A stretch of DNA of 20,723 nt, taken from positions 1 to 20,723 of the forward strand of contig DGTJ01000044.1 in assembly GCA_002393725.1 (NCBI GenBank), given 5' to 3'. The notes beneath the pieces are model-generated. The model was not told the DNA's origin and did no database searches. It saw nothing but the letters and a program-made list of their open reading frames with translations. Each line of letters starts with the position of its first letter. The stretch's first letter is position 1. Origin of the DNA: Prevotella sp. UBA4339 (GTDB lineage: Bacteria; Bacteroidota; Bacteroidia; Bacteroidales; Bacteroidaceae). Shown piece by piece: positions 14,162 to 20,723 of the stretch. The position numbers and the translations under genes are program-made.

Positions 14162-16519
14162 ATGAAGAAACTATTAAGAGCTGCACTTGCGGCATTATTA
14201 CTCCTAACAACAAGTGAGGCAACAGCCACAAAGCTTATCAGCCTCAAGGTAATCGACAAGGAATATCTGATGATCCAGTTCCGCGATGGTGAGGTGCACT
14301 ACAGAGACAGCGGGAAAGGTGCAAGTGCCTATCTCGGCCACACTTTCGTGGAAGGCGACGACACGCTGCTGGTATTCGGCGAGAAGCTGAAGACCGCCGA
14401 GGCTCAGAATGCAGCTCTCTGGCAGATCAGTTCATCTGACGACAAGCTCTTCGGCACAGCCCAGCCCGTAAAGGTCTTCCGTAAATCGAAGCCGATGAAT
14501 ATCGACCACACACTGACCTGCGAGAATGACCACTGGCTCTTCCTGCAGTTGCCCAAGCCTATGCGGCAGGGATGTACCTATAAGGTGAACATACCCGGCA
14601 GCATCGGTTCTGACCGCACAGAAGCCAGTATCCGTTATGACGTATGGAGTAGCCAGAGTGAAGCTATCCATGTGAATATCATCGGATATTCTCCGGCAGA
14701 AGCCACGCATGCAGCTGACCTGTATCAGTGGCTCGGCGACGGAGGACAGCGTGACTATAGCAGTTGGGAGGGTCGCAGCGTATGGCTCTACAACGTTAAC
14801 AGCAAGAAGAAGCAGAAGATTGGCAGTGTGAAGCTATGGAAGCGTGCCGCCGACTCCGCCAAGGAGGCTGGTGGCAAGAGCCTCGTAGGCACTGATGTGT
14901 GGAATATCGACTTCCGTGCGCAGAAGCCCGGATGCTACCGCCTGGTGGTGGAAGACGTAGGATGCAGCATGGACTTCGAGATAAGCAATGAGATATACTA
15001 CGAGCCATACCGCTATTCCGTTCGCGGATACTATTACATGCGCCTTGGAGAGCCCATCGACCCAGAGCATGTCAACCCTATTCCCCGCCAGCCTCAGTTC
15101 ATCCCCGAGACCGACCCCAAGGGCTTCACCGTATATAAGACCGACTTCCACCCCTGGAGTCCCGGATGGAGAGAACTTCGCACCGACGTATGGGATGAGC
15201 CCCACTTCAAGCCCCTTAAGGCATCGATATTCTGGCAGCACCGCCTGCCGGGCAATCCTGTGAATCTCGATGTCAAAGGCGGACACTCCGACGCTTTCGA
15301 CTGGGACCGCCATCTGGCTCACGTAAGCAACATCTACGACATGCTACTGCCGTATCTCCTCACTGGCGGACGACTCTCCGAAGACGTGCTGGGCATCCGT
15401 GAGAGCGGCAACGGTATTCCTGACCTCATCGACGAGGCACGCAATGAGGTAGACTTCTTCCTCTCCATCCGCGACGGCGAGGCTTACTCACAGGGAGTCA
15501 CAAACCCGTGTGCTGACTGGAGCGTGATGTTCCAGGCAGGATGCACCACGATGGCAGCATGGGCCAACTCAGCCAACTGTGCCATCCTCGCAGAAGCCTT
15601 CCGCGTTAATGGCAACGACTCGCTCAGGAACTACTATACCGAAGAAGCAATCCGGGCTTTCAGATTTGCCGAGAAGCAGGCCAACCAGCAGCTCGACGAC
15701 CTGCAGGATGTAGGCTCGATGCAGATACGCGGCCGCGACTTCCGTCAGATGGCGGCTGCATTCCTGTACAACCTCACTGGCGACCGTCAGTGGGAAGACT
15801 TAATGGTAAAGGAGAGTATGGTAAAGAACCAGAACTCTATGCTGTTCAGCAAAGGCAGGCATGGGTTCTTCGGTGTAGGCGTAATGCATGAAGAGAACAA
15901 GCAGCTCGTACCCTTCTGCCAGTATTGGGCAGCAGCAGCCTACATCACTTGCCCTCAGCAGCGCCACTACGCAGAATTCTATGACAACCTGAAAGCCGTA
16001 ATCCGAAACAATGCCGAGGCATACAACATCAGTCATGCCTCCCTGCGCCCGTCGCGCCGAGCAGCCAACGACAGCCGCTGGCAGACATCACAGAACCTTC
16101 AGCTCGTGATGCTCGCTCACTACATCGCCGACAAGGCCCGGAAGAAGCAGCTTGAGGGTATCATGTACACAGAGGCAGGCTGGGCATTGGGCCGCAATCC
16201 CGGCAACATCGTCGAGATGACCGGACTTGGTGAGCGTCATCTCACCGACGTATATTCCACAGGCCGCAATGACGGTGAGCCGGGCACACATCCTGGCCAG
16301 ACTCCGTTCAACGGCACAGAGACCTGGTCGCCAGGACATAATGGCGGTGATGCACGCGTGATACTTACCAACTGCTATCCCGACTGGCAAGATGGCGGCT
16401 GGCCACGACAGGAGTCATACTTCAACCAGCGCTACTTCTGGGTAAACGGTGAGTTCACCCCGCGTGAGACTATGCGAGGCAAGATGGCTCTCCTGGCCTA
16501 TCTGTATGGAATAAGGTAA
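14162..16519 (+). CDS. Secreted GH9 family glycoside hydrolase
   Basis: This 785-residue protein starts with a signal peptide (residues 1 to about 22, ending SEATA). A beta-rich region follows; residues about 165-275 resemble the N-terminal Ig-like domain of GH9 enzymes (CelD_N), with WNIDFRAQKPGCYRLVV typical of it. The catalytic (alpha/alpha)6 domain runs from about 280 to the end. GGHSDAFDWDRH at 373-384 supplies D377 and D380, the base pair of aspartates; the usual family form is DAGD, here DAFD. GRNPGN near 679 and a C-terminal FTPRETM segment with E769 as the likely general acid complete the site. Family members attack beta-glucans. It follows the aldolase gene by 12 nt and no SusC/SusD pair is near, so the substrate is unknown. 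Confidence 0.88.
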   Translation: MKKLLRAALAALLLLTTSEATATKLISLKVIDKEYLMIQFRDGEVHYRDSGKGASAYLGHTFVEGDDTLLVFGEKLKTAEAQNAALWQISSSDDKLFGTAQPVKVFRKSKPMNIDHTLTCENDHWLFLQLPKPMRQGCTYKVNIPGSIGSDRTEASIRYDVWSSQSEAIHVNIIGYSPAEATHAADLYQWLGDGGQRDYSSWEGRSVWLYNVNSKKKQKIGSVKLWKRAADSAKEAGGKSLVGTDVWNIDFRAQKPGCYRLVVEDVGCSMDFEISNEIYYEPYRYSVRGYYYMRLGEPIDPEHVNPIPRQPQFIPETDPKGFTVYKTDFHPWSPGWRELRTDVWDEPHFKPLKASIFWQHRLPGNPVNLDVKGGHSDAFDWDRHLAHVSNIYDMLLPYLLTGGRLSEDVLGIRESGNGIPDLIDEARNEVDFFLSIRDGEAYSQGVTNPCADWSVMFQAGCTTMAAWANSANCAILAEAFRVNGNDSLRNYYTEEAIRAFRFAEKQANQQLDDLQDVGSMQIRGRDFRQMAAAFLYNLTGDRQWEDLMVKESMVKNQNSMLFSKGRHGFFGVGVMHEENKQLVPFCQYWAAAAYITCPQQRHYAEFYDNLKAVIRNNAEAYNISHASLRPSRRAANDSRWQTSQNLQLVMLAHYIADKARKKQLEGIMYTEAGWALGRNPGNIVEMTGLGERHLTDVYSTGRNDGEPGTHPGQTPFNGTETWSPGHNGGDARVILTNCYPDWQDGGWPRQESYFNQRYFWVNGEFTPRETMRGKMALLAYLYGIR

Positions 16520-16548
16520 GGGCACATGCCGGCAATATCATAAGCAAA

Positions 16549-16584
16549 GCGGTCGGATGATCACAGATGTGACTATCCGACCGC
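16549..16584. terminator. Strong hairpin between convergent genes
   Basis: GCGGTCGGAT (16549-16558) and ATCCGACCGC (16575-16584) are perfect 10-bp arms. The 16-nt loop has an inner TCAC/GTGA pairing. It lies between the GH9 stop (plus) and the stop of the CsgG-like gene (minus), where a two-way terminator is expected. T-runs are short on both sides. Confidence 0.8.
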
Positions 16585-16608
16585 AGTGTTTCTATCCCTG
16601 ATTCAGGG

Positions 16609-17469
16609 TCAGTCAGTGGTCTGTATCACCAGTGTCTCTCCACTGTCGAGGGCTGTCTTGATGTCACGGCCTCCGCTCTGAACCTTGCACAGGCTGATGT
16701 CTTCGCCCTGCACCTCCTCTACTCTCAGTTTGCCTATCTGCTTCTTAGCTTCCCTGCCCGCTACTGTCTTCACAGTATACACAGCCATGTGCAGTCCGGG
16801 ATACGCTCCCTCTGCAGAACCCAGGTCGATATACACCTCCTTCTGCTTGTCTTTCTTGTCACGGGCACCTTCGAGCACCTTGGCAGTGAGCGGCAGCCAG
16901 CGGTTATAGTACCTCGTAACCCTACCAGACAGATTTTCGAGCGCCTTCATCATTGCTCCATCCTGAGTCTCGATCCACGAGATGTCCCACTCAGAGATAT
17001 TGAAGGTAGGACTGTCAACGATCTCATCGGTCTGCGCATTCTTAACGTGCAGGGTCACACCTATAAGGGCCTTATAGTAAGTCCTGGTGCGCGTCTTGCC
17101 GTCTACCTTGTATGTCTCTGTCTTAGAGGTAGTAGAGAGATTCGACACGGTGCCGTCGGCATACAGAGCCCCCGGCCTTGCAGCCTCATCCTTTGAGAGC
17201 TGCCCGTCGATGACAGTGATACGATGAGTCTGCGACAAGCCCTTTAACACAGCAGCCCGCACGGCATCCTGATATTTACCCTGGTCGCTTGTGACTTCGC
17301 CCAGCAGTACTGCATCAAGTATCTTCGACAGCGTACCCTTATCCTCGGGTTTCGTATAGGTCATGCTGTTCATCCCAAGAACCACTTTTCCATTCCGCCC
17401 CTCCTGGGCCAGCATCTCCATGCCAATAACCAGGCACAGGGCTAACATCACGTACTTATTCATACTCAT
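16609..17469 (-). CDS. Secreted CsgG/FlgT-like protein
   Basis: The protein has 286 residues from the ATG at 17469. An in-frame ATG at 17496 is rejected because it lies within the -7 promoter element; a second ATG at 17463 is also possible. A signal peptide (residues 1 to about 22, ending MLAQ) predicts export; there is no lipobox cysteine. The first half (KVVLGMNSMTYTKPEDKG, then VRAAVLKGLSQTHRITVIDG) looks like the nucleotide-free CsgG-type domain used by outer-membrane curli and lipoprotein-activator relatives. The end (KEVYIDLGSAEGAYPGLHMAVYTV, then IGKLRVEEVQGEDISLCKV) resembles the beta-barrel C-terminal domain of FlgT-like proteins. Role is unknown; a periplasmic assembly or stress protein is a guess. 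Its promoter is clear. Confidence 0.75.
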   Translation of the reverse strand: MSMNKYVMLALCLVIGMEMLAQEGRNGKVVLGMNSMTYTKPEDKGTLSKILDAVLLGEVTSDQGKYQDAVRAAVLKGLSQTHRITVIDGQLSKDEAARPGALYADGTVSNLSTTSKTETYKVDGKTRTRTYYKALIGVTLHVKNAQTDEIVDSPTFNISEWDISWIETQDGAMMKALENLSGRVTRYYNRWLPLTAKVLEGARDKKDKQKEVYIDLGSAEGAYPGLHMAVYTVKTVAGREAKKQIGKLRVEEVQGEDISLCKVQSGGRDIKTALDSGETLVIQTTD

Positions 17470-17493
17470 ATTCTCTTCTGATAATTTTGGCGG

Positions 17494-17525
17494 CAAAGAT
17501 ACAAAATATTTTCAAGACATGCAAA
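17494..17525 (-). promoter_or_regulatory. Promoter of the CsgG-like gene
   Basis: On the minus strand TTTG (17525-17522), a 20-bp spacer and TATCTTTG (17501-17494) match the Bacteroidetes consensus fully. The start point should be near 17487, about 18 nt before the ATG at 17469. It decides the start codon of that gene. Confidence 0.8.
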
Positions 17526-17652
17526 TATTTCGTCAAATCGTTGATATGACCCTATTTTTGTGTGAACTATCCTTTTCCGTTCTGCCTTGCGACATGCTAT
17601 ATACTGACGTAAACAGGTTCGCTGAAAAAAAAAGGTGATTCGCAGAATAAAA

Positions 17653-17683
17653 TTGCAGGATAGGGGAGCAATGTCTAACTTTG
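17653..17683 (+). promoter_or_regulatory. Promoter of the VTC operon
   Basis: ATTGC with TTG at 17653-17655, then 20 bp, then TAACTTTG at 17676-17683. The -7 box is a full match and the upstream box partial. A leader of about 20 nt reaches the ATG at 17710. Confidence 0.7.
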
Positions 17684-17709
17684 CAGTGTAATTAAAAAGT
17701 AAAACAGAT

Positions 17710-18453
17710 ATGACAGAACTGCTAAGCACCTTTGCTCCCATATCATTGGAGCAGATGTCGGGGGTAAAACTCATGAACAGGACGGACACAAAGTTTGTCA
17801 CAACGACGGAGCGCCTGCGCCTGCTGCTCCAGATGGCACGCAATGACTACTATGTACAGGAGATTGACGGCATACGTAACCTGGAGTACGATACGACCTA
17901 CTTCGATACTACGGCGTTTGACATGTATAACCAGCACCAGTGGAACCACACCAACCGACAGAAGATACGGTTCCGCACCTACTGTATCAGCGGACTCCAG
18001 TTTATGGAAGTGAAGACAAAGAACAACCACGGGCGGACAAAGAAGAAGCGCATCGAGGTGACTGACATGGACGTGATGGAGCCTACAAAGCACGACTTTC
18101 TCGACAATCACCTACGCTACAAAGCCGAGAAACTGCAGCCCACCCTTAACAACCACTTCTCAAGGGTGACACTGGTGAACAAGGCCAAGACTGAACGGCT
18201 GACTATCGACAGCGGTCTTCACTTCAACAACATGGTGAGCGGAATAGAGAAGGATATGGGCAACCTGGTGATTGTGGAACTCAAGCGCGACGGACAGGTG
18301 TACTCGCCGGTGCTGGAGATGCTCCGACAGCTGCACATCCATCCCCACGGATTCTCAAAGTACTGCATGGGATCGGCCCTGACCAACCCGGGACTCTCAG
18401 TGAACCGCTTCAAGCGGAAACTCATAGAGATAAACAAGATCATAGAGCAATAA
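17710..18453 (+). CDS. VTC-domain polyphosphate polymerase-like protein
   Basis: This 247-residue protein has the tunnel-type VTC (CYTH-like) fold known from the yeast polyphosphate polymerase. Basic and acidic tunnel residues are visible: R24-x-DTK28, the K85IRFRTY91 strand, E100VKTK104, the basic patch KKKR at 111-114, E190LK192, and YCMGS at 218-222. Yeast Vtc4 uses ATP to build polyphosphate; bacterial single-domain relatives are annotated the same way, but activity is assumed. It heads an operon with a DUF4956 membrane protein 29 bp downstream and a DUF2490 protein, the usual partners in Bacteroidetes. It is likely cytoplasmic, docked to the DUF4956 membrane protein. Confidence 0.88.
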   Translation: MTELLSTFAPISLEQMSGVKLMNRTDTKFVTTTERLRLLLQMARNDYYVQEIDGIRNLEYDTTYFDTTAFDMYNQHQWNHTNRQKIRFRTYCISGLQFMEVKTKNNHGRTKKKRIEVTDMDVMEPTKHDFLDNHLRYKAEKLQPTLNNHFSRVTLVNKAKTERLTIDSGLHFNNMVSGIEKDMGNLVIVELKRDGQVYSPVLEMLRQLHIHPHGFSKYCMGSALTNPGLSVNRFKRKLIEINKIIEQ

Positions 18454-18482
18454 AGGTAATTATCACTATAAAATAAAGATAT

Positions 18483-19166
18483 ATGGAACACTTGTTATCA
18501 GTCGGTTTTGCCGACACACTGATAAGATTTGTAGTCTGCCTGTTTGTCAACTGGTTTATCGTCCAGTTCCTCTACTTCAAGAAGAGCGGACGCCGTGACT
18601 TCTACTTCACGTTTGTCATCATCTCCGTCGCCATATTCTTCCTCGTCTATCTGATGATGGGTATGGACCGTGGCAAGGCGACGATGGGCGTCGGACTCGG
18701 ACTGTTCGGTATATTCTCCATCATGCGTTACCGCACCGACTCGATGCCGGTTCGCGAGATGACCTACCTCTTCGTCGTTGTGTGCCTCTCGGTGGTTCAT
18801 GCCATGGCCGACTCATTAGGGGTGAACGACAGTGGCAATATAGTGGGCACGCCCATCGTCGAGCTCATCGCCATCGACCTGATCACCATCGCAGCCATCG
18901 TGGTCTTTGAGCATACGCTGAAGGTAGACCCTACAAAGCTCATTCAGTATGACCGTATCGAGCTGATCAAGCCGGAGAAGGAGCAGGAACTCATCGAAGA
19001 CCTTGAGAAGCGTACAGGTCTGAAAATCAACAAGGTGGATGTGGGTGCCATCGACTTCCTGCGCGATATGGCCATGCTGCGTGTCCATTACGATGCCGTT
19101 GACGGTGCCGACATGGAGATTAACAATAAGATAAAAATCAAAAACTCGGAATATGCGAACATATAG
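18483..19166 (+). CDS. DUF4956 membrane protein
   Basis: This 227-residue protein has about four or five membrane segments in its first 145 residues (about 10-30, 40-60, 72-86, 97-113 and 124-141), then a soluble C-terminal domain of about 80 residues. The conserved loop FGIFSIMRYRTDSMPVREMTY between segments, with R and D residues in or next to the membrane, is typical of DUF4956. These proteins are nearly always next to VTC-domain genes, so a membrane partner or channel for the polymer is likely, inferred from context. The last 14 bases overlap the next gene's start, indicating coupled translation. Confidence 0.87.
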   Translation: MEHLLSVGFADTLIRFVVCLFVNWFIVQFLYFKKSGRRDFYFTFVIISVAIFFLVYLMMGMDRGKATMGVGLGLFGIFSIMRYRTDSMPVREMTYLFVVVCLSVVHAMADSLGVNDSGNIVGTPIVELIAIDLITIAAIVVFEHTLKVDPTKLIQYDRIELIKPEKEQELIEDLEKRTGLKINKVDVGAIDFLRDMAMLRVHYDAVDGADMEINNKIKIKNSEYANI

Positions 19167-19902
19167 ATTTCTACCGGCAGTGCTCATGGCATTCATGAGC
19201 CTGTCTACTACTGCACAGAGTGAGTCTGGTCTATGGATGGAACTGGGGGCAGAGAAGAAACTCTCGAACCAGTTCAGCCTGGGGATAGAAGGCGACCTGC
19301 GCACCCGTAACAATCTGAAGACACTGGATCGCTGGAGCTTAGGACTCGCGGCTGAGTACAAGCCAGTTAAGTATCTGAAATTTTCTGCCGGATACACCCT
19401 GCTGAACAACAATTTCCGCGAAGACATCAGCTATAACACCAGTGGCTCCTACAACAACTGGCGTCCCTCCTACTGGGGCATCCGCCATCGTGTTAATGCC
19501 TCGGTAACAGGCACATACAAGTTTTCGAACAACCTGCGCATCTCACTGCGCGAACGCTGGCAGTGGACCTATCGTCCAGAGAAGACCGTGGAACGCTGGG
19601 ACTTCGACAACTCTCAGTGGGAGGACAAGGTACGCAATGGAATGGGCAAGAACCAACTGCGCTCCCGACTACAGATAGAGTACGACAAGAAGCGTGCGCT
19701 CTTCACGCCCTATGCCAACATAGAGCTGTATAATGCTTGGGCGATCGAGAAGATACGCTACACTGTGGGTACTGACATCAACCTTTCAAAGCAGCACACC
19801 TTCAGCGTGTTCTACCGCTTCCAGGACATGAAGAATGTGGATCCCGAAGAGTATGATCCTAACATGCACTACATCGGACTGGGATATAAGCTAAAGTTTT
19901 AA
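19153..19902 (+). CDS. DUF2490 outer-membrane beta-barrel protein
   Basis: This 249-residue protein begins with a signal peptide (1 to about 22, ending TTAQ). The rest is a run of alternating polar/hydrophobic strands with aromatic girdles (WMELGAEKKLS, FSLGIEGDLRTRNN, WSLGLAAEYKPVKYLKFSAGY, and others) and ends YIGLGYKLKF; a terminal Phe is the classic signal for outer-membrane barrel insertion. This matches DUF2490. It overlaps the DUF4956 gene by 14 nt. Its link to the VTC pair is by operon only. Nothing in the sequence shows what it transports or binds. Confidence 0.82.
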   Translation: MRTYRFLPAVLMAFMSLSTTAQSESGLWMELGAEKKLSNQFSLGIEGDLRTRNNLKTLDRWSLGLAAEYKPVKYLKFSAGYTLLNNNFREDISYNTSGSYNNWRPSYWGIRHRVNASVTGTYKFSNNLRISLRERWQWTYRPEKTVERWDFDNSQWEDKVRNGMGKNQLRSRLQIEYDKKRALFTPYANIELYNAWAIEKIRYTVGTDINLSKQHTFSVFYRFQDMKNVDPEEYDPNMHYIGLGYKLKF

Positions 19903-19909
19903 GCAATAA

Positions 19910-20083
19910 CTGATAATTGACATTCGAATCACCGTGAGCGGCGGCTCGTTCAACGTGACGGTAAGCAAGAGCTGGGCCTGCGACAACGGCTCAGAGAGTG
20001 ACGACCCTGCTGACCATGTGACTATCCTCGGCTCGCCCACAACTGTCTCTCTGGACAAGAAACAAGTGACGATTATTTATTAA
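19910..20083 (+). pseudogene. C-terminal remnant of an unidentified secreted protein
   Basis: An open frame of 57 codons runs to the TAA at 20081 but has no ATG and is closed upstream by TAA at 19907. It reads like a beta-rich Ig-like tail (ITVSGGSFNVTVSKSW, then CDNGSESDDPADHVTILG, then SLDKKQVTIIY). This composition is that of real coding DNA, not of random sequence. I read it as the 3' end of a gene whose front was deleted next to the DUF2490 stop. The parent protein is not recognised; CotH or Ig-like lipoproteins often accompany VTC genes, but the match is not shown. Confidence 0.45.
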
Positions 20084-20106
20084 TTCAACTTTCGCAAGCT
20101 CGCTTA

Positions 20107-20490
20107 CTCCTTGTCTCCTCGTACATGCGAAACTTGTATCCTGTAATTACCCATGCTGTGCGCTCCGACGGTCTCTCTTATACATTACAAGCCTCCCTCT
20201 GAGCTCTCAGAGCCTCTTCTGCTGAGTGACAAAAGCCCCTCTGAGCTCTCAGAGCCTCTTCTGCTGAGTGACAAAAGCCCATCTGAGCTCTCAGAGCCTC
20301 TTCTGCTGAGTGACAAAAGGCCGTCTGACCGCTCAGAGTCTCTTCTGCTTACTGACGAGAGCCCGTCTGACTGCTCAGACCTTCCGCTTACACACTACGA
20401 GAGGGCTGCTGACTGCTCAGCAACCCTCTCTTCGGTGTTGACAGACATATGTCTTGAACTCCCTGAACTCCTTGTCTCCTTGTCTCCTCG
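20107..20490. repeat. 15-bp direct repeat bracketing the 42-bp array
   Basis: CTCCTTGTCTCCTCG occurs at 20107-20121 and again at 20476-20490, on each side of the array; the right copy is preceded by a partial copy in tandem. It may be a boundary or target duplication of the array, or simple low-complexity sequence. Confidence 0.5.
20199..20430. repeat. Six 42-bp units, each with a short hairpin
   Basis: Cores CTGA-nnnn-TCAG start at 20199, 20241, 20283, 20325, 20367 and 20409, exactly 42 bp apart. The first three units are almost identical; units 4-6 drift. The arms around each core stay complementary while changing: CTCTGA/TCAGAG in units 1-2, TCTGA/TCAGA in 3 and 4, GTCTGA/TCAGAC in 5, and a 14-bp near-perfect stem with one mismatch in unit 6 (20399-20430, ending GAGAGGG... 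and ...CCCTCTC). The other half-unit contains a second conserved stretch (CTGAGTGACAAAAG in units 1-3). Confidence 0.85.
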
Positions 20491-20537
20491 AAACAATCAG
20501 AGACCTCTGTCCCGTGATCTTCTCGTGAGCGCTGCGA

Positions 20538-20723
20538 TTAATCGCCGTCGCCGTCGCCGCTCGGGTCGGGCTTGGGTGTCGGTGTCGGTGTGTCGCCGCT
20601 CACCTTGCCGCCGCTGATGTAGTAGAGCCGGGCGCGGTCCTCGATGCTCAGCAGCAGGCTCACCAGCTCGGTCTGCTCGTTCGACGGCTGAAGCACCGTG
20701 AGGGCGTTGAGCACCTCGTAGGC
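20538..20723 (-). CDS. C-terminus of an unidentified protein (partial)
   Basis: A 61-residue frame enters from the right edge and ends with TAA at 20540-20538. It begins AYEVLNALTVLQPSNEQT, continues with an amphipathic helix (LVSLLLSIEDRARLYY) and ends in a PTPTPKPDPSGDGDGD tail, a low-complexity proline- and aspartate-rich end often seen in Bacteroidales hypothetical proteins. The codons are markedly GC-rich compared with the rest of the window. I do not recognise the family; the start lies outside the window. Confidence 0.7.
   Translation of the reverse strand, partial: AYEVLNALTVLQPSNEQTELVSLLLSIEDRARLYYISGGKVSGDTPTPTPKPDPSGDGDGD

Larger units (their letters stand above)
19903..20537. 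other. Non-coding region with gene remnant and 42-bp array
   Basis: After the DUF2490 gene come the coding remnant (19910-20083), a short inverted repeat TTTCGCA/TGCGAAA (about 20091 and 20127), a 15-bp direct repeat at each side of the array, six 42-bp units, and the palindromes AGACATATGTCT (20443-20454) and CAGAG-AC-CTCTG (20498-20509). The reading frame open from 20153 to 20617 is judged a by-product of the 42-bp period. Confidence 0.6.

Noticed and set aside
17464..17496. Longer start (ATG at 17496) for the CsgG-like protein
   Set aside because: The codon lies inside the TATCTTTG promoter element and would put non-signal residues in front of the signal peptide.
20153..20617. 154-residue open frame with 14-residue repeats (SELSEPLLLSDKSP type)
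   Set aside because: A 42-bp unit is divisible by three, so a stop-free frame stays open automatically. The units drift in a way that keeps base pairing rather than residues, and the frame runs on into the antisense of the GC-rich gene.

Overview
The window looks like the chromosome of a Bacteroidales bacterium, most likely Prevotella/Segatella-like. Four things point there: Bacteroidetes-type promoters (TTTG-like box, about 19-20 bp, then TAnnTTTG) with no strong Shine-Dalgarno sequences; an arginine pathway that uses N-succinylornithine carbamoyltransferase (ArgF'); Bacteroidetes families (DUF4923, DUF4956, DUF2490, VTC-domain proteins); and the argR-GNAT-argG-argC-argD-proC gene order known from Bacteroides. 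Genus is inferred; no rRNA is present.

Layout. 1-341 holds two outward-facing promoters and a 16-bp palindrome. 342-941 is a DUF4923-type lipoprotein. 964-1026 is a regulatory cassette (two palindromes and a promoter) in front of argR. 1048-4356 is argR, a GNAT acyltransferase (candidate N-acylglutamate synthase), argG and argC. 4357-5513 interrupts the cluster: a decapitated kelch-like gene, then four families of short palindromic or inverted motifs arranged at 11-, 21- or 22-bp periods. 5514-12090 resumes with argD, proC, an XRE-cupin regulator, an AMP-forming acyl-CoA ligase, yraN, proB and proA. 12152-16519 is argF', a threonine-aldolase-type PLP enzyme and a large GH9 glycosidase. After a strong hairpin terminator, 16609-17469 (minus) is a secreted CsgG-like protein. 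17710-19902 is a VTC-DUF4956-DUF2490 operon. The right end has a coding remnant, an array of six 42-bp units built around hairpins, and the C-terminus of a GC-rich gene entering from the right on the minus strand.

How it works together. Glutamate is the common precursor. ProB, ProA and ProC make up a whole proline pathway. The GNAT protein, ArgC, ArgD, ArgF' and ArgG cover most of the acylated arginine pathway; the acylglutamate kinase, the deacylase, argH and carAB are not here. ArgR is the expected regulator, and a likely operator lies at its own promoter.

Most unusual signal. At two separated intergenic loci, short palindromes of unrelated sequence are set at nearly the same pitch (21-22 bp, or 42 = 2 x 21 bp). 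In the right-hand array the hairpin arms change together between units. This suggests maintained structure or a shared way of arising rather than coding. I do not recognise it as a named system.
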